Source: Algoriphagus vanfongensis DSM 17529 (GTDB lineage: Bacteria > Bacteroidota > Bacteroidia > Cytophagales > Cyclobacteriaceae). Taken from it: DNA of 64,000 bases. Below the pieces are notes generated by a model. That model saw nothing but the letters and a program-made list of their open reading frames with translations, had not been told where the DNA came from and ran no database searches. This document shows positions 7,271 through 13,994 of the stretch, piece after piece (the stretch's first letter is position 1; every line of letters begins with the position of its first letter). Made by a program: the position numbers and the translations under genes. The stretch covers positions 124,001-188,000 of the forward strand of contig NZ_AUBX01000016.1 in the NCBI RefSeq assembly GCF_000429465.1. Reading direction: 5' to 3'.

Positions 7271-10200
7271 TTGCCTGTGAAGCTCAGCAAAAAAGTAAAA
7301 ACAACCTGCTCCTACTGTGGAGTCGGATGTGGCATTGAGGCCAGCATCGATTCACATCAAAAAGTAAAAGTGGAAGGAGATCAGAATCATCCTGTCAATG
7401 CAGGGATGCTCTGTAGTAAGGGGATGAACCTGCACTATGTCGTCAATGATACTTCTGACCGTATTCTCTATCCAGAAATGAGATGGAGCAAGTCGCATCC
7501 AAGGGAGAGGGTGTCGTGGGATCAAGCGCTGGATAGAGCGGCGGCGGTGTTCAAGACGATGATTCAAAATCATGGGCCGGACTCAGTGGGCTTTTATGTG
7601 TCTGGACAGTGCCTGACTGAGGAATATTATATCGCCAATAAATTGGTGAAGGGTTTTTTGGGAACGAATAATATTGATACCAACTCCCGCTTGTGTATGA
7701 GCTCGGCAGTGGTGGCCTATAAGAAAACTTTTGGAGAGGATTCCGTGCCCATTGCTTATGATGATATCGAATTGGCGGATGTCTTTTTGATCGCTGGAGC
7801 CAATCCTGCTTGGTGTCATCCAATTTTGTTTAGAAGGCTTGAGAAACACAAAGAAAAAAATCCTCATGTCAAAATCATCGTAGTCGATCCCCGCAAAACT
7901 GACTCAGCTACATTCGGAGACTTGCACCTACAAATCACTCCGGGAACGGATATCGTGCTTTTCAATGCAATAGGAAGACGCTTGATAGAAAACGGGCAAA
8001 TCGATCGGAATTTTATTGAGAAAAATACCGAAGGTTACCTCGCATATCGCAAGCAAGTGATGTCTGTGAGTTTTACTCAAGCATCCAAATTGTGCGGAGT
8101 ATCCATAGAGGATATCAAACATACGGCAGATTTGATCGGAAAATCCAGTGGTTTTATCAGTATGTGGGCCATGGGGCTCAATCAGAGTGCTGTGGGTACT
8201 GACAAGAATTTTGCTCTTTTGAATCTGTCTCTGTTGACCGGTCGGGTAGGTAAGCCTGGCAACGGTCCCTTTTCTCTGACAGGTCAGCCCAATGCCATGG
8301 GAGGCAGGGAAGTCGGTGGTATGGCAAGTCTCCTAGCCGTGCACAAGGAGCTATCCAACCCGGATCATCGCCAAGAAGTTGCCAGTTTTTGGGGTGTGGA
8401 TCAGATTTCGCCCACTCCTGGGCTCTCAGCTACTGAGATGTTTGACGCATTAGGATCTGGTAAGTTAAAAGCCATCTGGATCATTTGTACAAATCCTTTG
8501 GTAAGTCTCCCCAATCTAAGAAAAGTAGAACAAGCACTTAAAAACGCCAAATTCGTCATCGTACAGGATATTTCTCATCGATCAGATACGGTGGATTTTG
8601 CGGATTTGGTATTGCCCGCGGCTGGATGGCTCGAAAAAGAAGGAACTATGACCAATTCGGAACGTAGGATTTCCTATTTGAATAAAGGCATAGAGCCACC
8701 TGGTGAAGCTCGGGCGGATGTAGAAATCCTTTGTGATTTTGCCAAAAGAATGGGCTTTCGAGGATTCAATTTTGCCAATGCTGCGGAAATCTATGAGGAA
8801 TATGTGGCCATGACCAAGGGGAGTTCCATTGACATTTCCTACCTCAACTATGATCGATTAAAATCCGAAGGGACATTCCAATGGCCAGTGCCGGAGTATC
8901 GCCACCCTGGGACCTCTCGACTGTTTACGGATCAAAAATTTCATACCCCCAATGGGAAAGCGATTTTCAATTTGCCCGCTTCAGTCGAGCCAAATTTTGA
9001 AAAGCCAAGCCCAGAGTTTCCCATGATTTTGACGACGGGAAGAGTCAGAGATCAATGGCACACGATGACTAAAACGGGAAAAGTGTCGAGGTTAAAAACG
9101 CACTATTCACAGCCCGTATTGGAGTTGAGTACGATTGATGCCTACATAGACAAAATCAAAGAAGGCGATGTGGTCGAGGTCAAGAGCAACTATGGAGTGG
9201 TGAGACTGCGTGCCAAAATCACCAAAAATCTCAAGGAAGGAGTCGTCTTTGTTCCGATGCACTGGGGCAAACAGCTACAGAGCGATCTCAACCGAGCTAA
9301 TAATTTGACCTCTGATCGCATCGACCCACAGTCCAAAGAACCTGATTTCAAATACACCACTGTTTCAGTCAAGAAGTATCAGAAGCCTGTAGAAAAAATA
9401 GTTGTCATCGGAGCGGGGGCAGCAGCATTCCGATTTATCCAAAATTACCGGGAACATAATGATCGGGACAGTATTGAGGTTTTTTCCAAAGAGGTAGATC
9501 CTTTTTACAACCGCGTTTTGCTACCAGAATATGTGACCGAAGAGCTCACATGGGAGCAACTCCAGAAAATCAAGGAAAAAGAACTTCAAAAATTGAAAAT
9601 CACCTTGAAAACGGGGCTTTCGGTAGAAATGATCGATCCACAAAGGCAGCTGGTCACAGATAGTGATGGAATAGAGCACCCATATGATAAATTGATTTTG
9701 GCAACGGGAAGTAGAGCCTTTGTACCTAGAGAAGCACAGCTGGACTTGCCAGGCCGATTTACGATGCGCAATAGGTCTGATGCAGATCGCTTCAAGGACT
9801 ATCTTCAAGCTACAAATCTTCCTTCAGAGGATCAGCATGTGGTGATCGTCGGAGGGGGCTTACTGGGTTTGGAATTAGCCGCAGCTTTGCAGCATACGCA
9901 GGTCAAAACTACCATCGTCCAGCGGGCCTCTCGCTTGATGGAGCGGCAGCTAGATGTCATTTCCAGCAATCTACTTTCTCTGGATGTACAGGAAAGGGGC
10001 ATTCACATTTATTTTGACAATGAGGTCAGTACAGTCTTTGATGATGAGCGTACCAAGACACTCAATATCACGCTGAGAAGTGGAAAGATCATTCAGGCAA
10101 ATGCCATCGTCTATGCTATCGGGACTCAGCCTAATATCAAAATCGCGAGGGATAATGGAGTCCACTGTGGTCGTGGAGTCAAAGTGAACCAGCATCTTCA

Positions 10201-10801
10201 GTCCAATTATCCAAATATCTTCGCGATTGGCGAGATAGCAGAGTTTGAGAATCAATTGTTTGGGATCACTTCTGCGGCAGAAGAGCAAGCTTCTATTTTG
10301 GCAAACTATATCGCTGGAGATGTGAGTAGTTCCTACCATGGCTCGGTTTTGATGAATATTCTCAAATTCAAGGACCTGGAGCTATGTAGCATTGGAGATA
10401 TTACAGTACCGCCTAATGATGACAGCTATGAAGAAATAGTATTTACCGACATCAGCAGGAGGTATTACAAGAAATGTATTGTGAAAGATGATCTTCTGAT
10501 CGGTGCGATCTTGATGGGTGATAAGAATGAGTTTGCCGAATTCAAATCTCTGATCGAAAACAGAATTGAGCTTTCTGAAAAAAGAAAATCTCTGCTGATG
10601 GGGTCATCTGAAACACGGCCAGTCAAAGGAAAACTTGTCTGTAGCTGTAGTCGCGTGGGAGAAGGAAACATCGCTGAAGCGATAGCAGGGGGATGTAGTG
10701 ATTTTACAGAACTCTGCAAGCAGACCGGGGCGGGGCTAGGATGTGGAAGTTGCAAAACTGAAGTGCGGGAATTGTTGAATTTAGCCAAAGTGCCTGTATG
10801 A
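7271..10801 (+). CDS. nasC: Assimilatory nitrate reductase fused to NAD(P)H-FAD/[2Fe-2S] reductase module
   Basis: Cytoplasmic molybdoenzyme of 1176 aa that should reduce nitrate to nitrite directly with NAD(P)H. The N-terminal [4Fe-4S] ligands are Cys13, Cys16, Cys20 and Cys48. The Mo-bis-MGD domain has the presumed Mo ligand Cys142 (NSRLCMSS). The dinucleotide-binding domain begins near residue 585 (LTTGRVRDQWHTMT). From about residue 710 a NirB-like flavoprotein follows, with VIGAGAAAFR, YNRVLLPEYV and IVGGGLLGLE near 860. A BFD-like [2Fe-2S] domain (CSCSR...GCGSCK) starts near 1122. There is no Tat signal. The start is non-ATG: the frame is closed by a stop at 7244, so TTG at 7271 or GTG at 7277 must be used. 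The protein combines what Bacillus divides between NasB and NasC. Confidence 0.92.
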   Translation: MPVKLSKKVKTTCSYCGVGCGIEASIDSHQKVKVEGDQNHPVNAGMLCSKGMNLHYVVNDTSDRILYPEMRWSKSHPRERVSWDQALDRAAAVFKTMIQNHGPDSVGFYVSGQCLTEEYYIANKLVKGFLGTNNIDTNSRLCMSSAVVAYKKTFGEDSVPIAYDDIELADVFLIAGANPAWCHPILFRRLEKHKEKNPHVKIIVVDPRKTDSATFGDLHLQITPGTDIVLFNAIGRRLIENGQIDRNFIEKNTEGYLAYRKQVMSVSFTQASKLCGVSIEDIKHTADLIGKSSGFISMWAMGLNQSAVGTDKNFALLNLSLLTGRVGKPGNGPFSLTGQPNAMGGREVGGMASLLAVHKELSNPDHRQEVASFWGVDQISPTPGLSATEMFDALGSGKLKAIWIICTNPLVSLPNLRKVEQALKNAKFVIVQDISHRSDTVDFADLVLPAAGWLEKEGTMTNSERRISYLNKGIEPPGEARADVEILCDFAKRMGFRGFNFANAAEIYEEYVAMTKGSSIDISYLNYDRLKSEGTFQWPVPEYRHPGTSRLFTDQKFHTPNGKAIFNLPASVEPNFEKPSPEFPMILTTGRVRDQWHTMTKTGKVSRLKTHYSQPVLELSTIDAYIDKIKEGDVVEVKSNYGVVRLRAKITKNLKEGVVFVPMHWGKQLQSDLNRANNLTSDRIDPQSKEPDFKYTTVSVKKYQKPVEKIVVIGAGAAAFRFIQNYREHNDRDSIEVFSKEVDPFYNRVLLPEYVTEELTWEQLQKIKEKELQKLKITLKTGLSVEMIDPQRQLVTDSDGIEHPYDKLILATGSRAFVPREAQLDLPGRFTMRNRSDADRFKDYLQATNLPSEDQHVVIVGGGLLGLELAAALQHTQVKTTIVQRASRLMERQLDVISSNLLSLDVQERGIHIYFDNEVSTVFDDERTKTLNITLRSGKIIQANAIVYAIGTQPNIKIARDNGVHCGRGVKVNQHLQSNYPNIFAIGEIAEFENQLFGITSAAEEQASILANYIAGDVSSSYHGSVLMNILKFKDLELCSIGDITVPPNDDSYEEIVFTDISRRYYKKCIVKDDLLIGAILMGDKNEFAEFKSLIENRIELSEKRKSLLMGSSETRPVKGKLVCSCSRVGEGNIAEAIAGGCSDFTELCKQTGAGLGCGSCKTEVRELLNLAKVPV

Positions 10802-12240
10802 AAAAGTCATTTTCCAGAGTCATTGTGCGAGGGGGAGTCTTGTCCCCAGCTGAATTGAAGCATATTTTAGAGAAAGCCGAGCAAGCTGGCCTGACGACTA
10901 TTTCTCTTGGTTCCCGTCAGGATATATTATTTATCAACGAAGGCAATGACCTGCCGCTCCAGTCAGATGATAAGTTTCATGTCGTGTCTCCAGATCAAGA
11001 GGGAAGTGAGAATATTGTTTCCTCGTATGTCTCCGCAGATATATTTTCGAATACGCCTTGGTTGACAGGAGACCGGTATCTCTATATTTTGGAGCAGTTT
11101 CAGCAGGATTCCCGCTTAAAAATCAATGTAACGGATCCAAAGCAACGCTTGGTTCCTTTGTTTACCGGTCATCTCAATTTTATCGCCTCGGAGCACGAGG
11201 ACTACTGGTATCTCTATGTGAGATTGCCGGATTGGTCTAAAACAGTCATGTACCCAGCGCTGATTTATAGCTGGGACTTGGCAAAAATCACACAAGCCAT
11301 CGAAGGCCTACTGATCGAGGAGCCAGAGGATGTGGCTATGCTCTTTGAGCTCGCCAATGAGGCTGCACCTACTCATAATAGGACTGTAGACCGGACTTTG
11401 GAAGTGCCATTTTATCCATTTCCCTATTACGAAGGGATCAATCGAGTCGGGCCAGATAGCTATTGGCTGGGGCTCTATTGGCGAAACAACCGCTACTACA
11501 TTGATTTTCTAAAAGTGCTGTGCGACCTCTGCGCAGATTGTAGGATAGGTAAGATTTCCATTACTCCATGGAAATCCATCATCATCAAAGGTATTCCCGA
11601 AAAGCATAAGTTGGAGTGGGAAAGACTGCTAGGAACCTATGGCATCAATGTGCGACATTCCATGCTGGAGCTCAATTGGCACTTGCCGGTCAACAATCGC
11701 TCCGCTTTAGAACTTAAGGAGTATTTGGTTTCCAATTTTGACAAAAGGGATATCAGTACTTATGGGCTGACTTTTGGGATCACGGACTATGCGAAAAAGG
11801 CCTATTATTTCACCTCTATCGTCGTGGAAAAAAACGCGCTGGCACCCGAGCTTGAAAAGCTCAATTTCCGCAATACTTACAACTTGCTTTACGCCAAAAA
11901 TTTTGACCCAAATACGCAGGAATATATCGTACATGTTCAGGATGTGGATCAATCCGAGCTACCTAACTTACTGATTGAGTTGAGTAAGTTGTATTTCGAG
12001 CAACTCGGAAAAGTGAGAGAAAAGCCTGAAAAGCCGATGTCAGTCCGGGAAAAGGCTTCCGTTGAAATATGGCAATGCCCGCATTGTATGACAGTCTATG
12101 ATCCTGAGCTGGGGGATCCGGCTCAGGGTATTAAGGAAGGCACTTCGTTCATTGATTTGCCGGATGACTATACTTGTTCTCTTTGCGAAGCTCCCAAAAA
12201 TGAGCTCCGAGCCGAAACATGGACGAGAGAAATGGACTGA
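10798..12240 (+). CDS. Rubredoxin fused to a sulfite/nitrite-reductase-like domain
   Basis: A 480-residue soluble protein. The N-terminus resembles the ferredoxin-like half domain of nitrite/sulfite reductases (GGVLSPAELKHILEKAEQ, then TTISLGSRQDILF). A second such half is suggested by GKISITPWKSIIIKGIPE. The siroheme/[4Fe-4S] ligand pattern C-x5-C/C-x3-C is absent; instead there is CDLCADC at residues 242-248. The last 60 residues are a rubredoxin with CPHC and CSLC iron ligands and the typical GTSFIDLPDDYTC. The start ATG overlaps the nitrate reductase stop (ATGA), so the two are translationally coupled. An electron-transfer partner of the nitrate reductase is the natural inference; catalysis by this protein is unlikely. 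Confidence 0.82.
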   Translation: MKKSFSRVIVRGGVLSPAELKHILEKAEQAGLTTISLGSRQDILFINEGNDLPLQSDDKFHVVSPDQEGSENIVSSYVSADIFSNTPWLTGDRYLYILEQFQQDSRLKINVTDPKQRLVPLFTGHLNFIASEHEDYWYLYVRLPDWSKTVMYPALIYSWDLAKITQAIEGLLIEEPEDVAMLFELANEAAPTHNRTVDRTLEVPFYPFPYYEGINRVGPDSYWLGLYWRNNRYYIDFLKVLCDLCADCRIGKISITPWKSIIIKGIPEKHKLEWERLLGTYGINVRHSMLELNWHLPVNNRSALELKEYLVSNFDKRDISTYGLTFGITDYAKKAYYFTSIVVEKNALAPELEKLNFRNTYNLLYAKNFDPNTQEYIVHVQDVDQSELPNLLIELSKLYFEQLGKVREKPEKPMSVREKASVEIWQCPHCMTVYDPELGDPAQGIKEGTSFIDLPDDYTCSLCEAPKNELRAETWTREMD

Positions 12241-12276
12241 TTTGATGGAACATTTATCGTTTTGAGGCAATAGGTT

Positions 12277-12338
12277 AAATACTTATGAAAATAAGTATTT
12301 GTAAGTATTAAATATAAGTAATTATACTTATATTTAAT
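12277..12338 (+). promoter_or_regulatory. Double palindromic operator and promoter of the porin gene
   Basis: Two perfect inverted repeats lie side by side. AAATACTTAT-gaaa-ATAAGTATTT is at 12277-12300. ATTAAATATAAGTA-atta-TACTTATATTTAAT is at 12307-12338. The second contains ATAAGTA-N4-TACTTAT (12314-12331), the motif found before the nitrate transporter. A -7-like TATATTTA (12329-12336) starts four bases into the right half-site, exactly as in the transporter promoter. No -33 TTG is seen, which suggests activator dependence. Confidence 0.6.
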
Positions 12339-12358
12339 TTCTTCAAAACCTATTGACT

Positions 12359-13639
12359 ATGAAACGAATAGCTCTTCTTTTGCTTTTTGCTCTTGGTGTA
12401 TTCAATGCACTTTCAGCTCAGGATTTTACTTTGAGTGCAGATATCAGGCCTCGCTTTGAATATAGACATGGCTTTGGGGCTCCATTCCCAGATAATGCCA
12501 AACCAGCTGCTTTTGTCACGCAGAGATCTCGGCTCAACATGGATTTTGGGATGGACCGGCTTTCGGTTTATTTCAGCATGCAAGATGTGAGCACATGGGG
12601 AGATACCCGGCAATTGGCTATTTCTGATGACAATCATTCATTTTCTCTTTTTCAGGCTTGGTTGCGCTATGGGTTGAGTGATCATTGGTTTGTGAAAGTG
12701 GGCAGGCAGGCGATTTCCTATGACGACCAGCGTATTTTGGGTGAGGTAGACTGGACGATGCAGGGAAGATTTCATGATGCTGCGATGATTCAGTATTCTA
12801 AAGAAGGTCTGGACTTAGATCTCGCATTTGCATTCAATCAGGAAAATCAATCCAATCTGGGATCTGATTATACAATTACTGGCATGTATTCATACAAAGT
12901 CATGCAGTTGGCACATGTGACGAAAAAGTGGGAGAAGTCTACGTTTAGTTTTCTTTTTATGAATAATGGCTTTCAGAAATATACCGGAGAGACGGAGCCT
13001 ACTCCCGATGGGGTGTATTACCGTCAGACCACCGGTGCCTATTTTTCATTTCCCGTGTCTCCGATTCAGTTGACGGGCTCTGTCTACTACCAGTCCGGAA
13101 AAGCCAACGCTACAACTGACTTGTCCGCATTGCAGTGGATGGGAGAAGCTACTTATCGCTTGGGGAAGGCTGCATTTACAGTGGGGTTTGAATCTCTCAG
13201 TGGCACGGATCAGTCTGGATCTGAGCAAAACAATTCGTTTTTTCCCCTGTATGGTACCAATCACAAGTTTAATGGATTGATGGATTATTTCTATGTAGGA
13301 AATCATGCCAATTCCGTAGGGCTCAATGATATCTATGGCAAAGTGCAGGTAAAAGCAAGTGAAAAATCCAGTTTGGGAGCCCATTTTCATCATTTTTCTG
13401 CGCAAGCTTCATTGGCCAATGGTATGGATAAAAACCTAGGTAGCGAAGTGGATCTGGTTTATAGTTGGGCAATCAGTCCAGTAGTGAAGCTCAATGCTGG
13501 TTATTCGCAGTTATTTGCTACTGAAAGTATGGCAGCCATCAAAGGAGGAGCCTATGAAAACACCAATAACTGGGGCTGGGTGATGCTGGTAGTCAACCCG
13601 ACTTTGTTGACTTTATCTAAGGGAGAATCGACGCACTGA
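12359..13639 (+). CDS. Alginate-export-family outer-membrane porin
   Basis: Outer-membrane beta-barrel of 426 aa with a signal peptide (MKRIALLLLFALGVFNALSA, cleaved before QDFTLS). The mature start (ADIRPRFEYRHGFG, then RSRLNMDFG and KVGRQAISYDDQR) is typical of the alginate_exp porin family. I use ATG 12359; the TTG six bases earlier would add two residues without purpose. It closes the nitrate island and has a promoter motif shared with the nitrate transporter. Its likely job is passage of nitrate or nitrite through the outer membrane (inference from position, not from the family name). Confidence 0.85.
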   Translation: MKRIALLLLFALGVFNALSAQDFTLSADIRPRFEYRHGFGAPFPDNAKPAAFVTQRSRLNMDFGMDRLSVYFSMQDVSTWGDTRQLAISDDNHSFSLFQAWLRYGLSDHWFVKVGRQAISYDDQRILGEVDWTMQGRFHDAAMIQYSKEGLDLDLAFAFNQENQSNLGSDYTITGMYSYKVMQLAHVTKKWEKSTFSFLFMNNGFQKYTGETEPTPDGVYYRQTTGAYFSFPVSPIQLTGSVYYQSGKANATTDLSALQWMGEATYRLGKAAFTVGFESLSGTDQSGSEQNNSFFPLYGTNHKFNGLMDYFYVGNHANSVGLNDIYGKVQVKASEKSSLGAHFHHFSAQASLANGMDKNLGSEVDLVYSWAISPVVKLNAGYSQLFATESMAAIKGGAYENTNNWGWVMLVVNPTLLTLSKGESTH

Positions 13640-13765
13640 ATTTGAAAGCGATCCTTTCCAAGCTCGAGAGGTGTAATAAAAATCAACGCTAAACCTTGGC
13701 CTGAAAAAGAGTGATATCGAGGTGGGCAATAACTGTCATGAGTGACTTCATGACCTTGAAAGTAG

Positions 13766-13840
13766 TGGGATCTAGGGGATTCGAACCCATGACCTCTGCC
13801 CTGTCAAGGCAGCGCTCTAAACCAACTGAGCTAAGATCCC
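13766..13840 (-). tRNA. tRNA-Val (anticodon GAC)
   Basis: A 75-base cloverleaf on the minus strand. The acceptor stem is GGGATCT/AGATCCC with discriminator A. The D arm is GCTC-AGTTGGTTTA-GAGC. The anticodon arm is CTGCC-TTGACAG-GGCAG, giving anticodon GAC. The T arm is ATGGG-TTCGAAT-CCCCT, with one T-C mismatch in its second pair. CCA is not encoded. It is the only RNA gene I can support here. Confidence 0.93.
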
Positions 13841-13944
13841 ATTTTGCCTCAAAACTGAGACGGATGCGAATATAGATCAGTGTCCCTTTCTATGCAAGAG
13901 GGCTTGGTTGATTTTAAACTATTTCACTCTGTAGGATTAATTAT

Positions 13945-13987
13945 TTACCATGAAAATCGTAAATCTGATTTACGATTTTCATGGTAA
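13945..13987 (-). terminator. Very long perfect hairpin downstream of uvrA
   Basis: Perfect 20-bp inverted repeat (left arm TTACCATGAAAATCGTAAAT) with a 3-base loop CTG, starting seven bases after the uvrA stop on the minus strand. What follows on that strand is A/T-rich (AATAATTAATCC) but not a T-run. Terminator or RNA-stabilising hairpin is likely; a small dispersed palindromic repeat is the alternative. Confidence 0.6.
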
Positions 13988-13994
13988 TGGTACG

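Noticed and set aside
13766-13840. tRNA-Asp read from the plus strand (GTC)
   Set aside because: The T-loop TTCGAAT and D arm lie in the right order only on the minus strand, where the anticodon is GAC.
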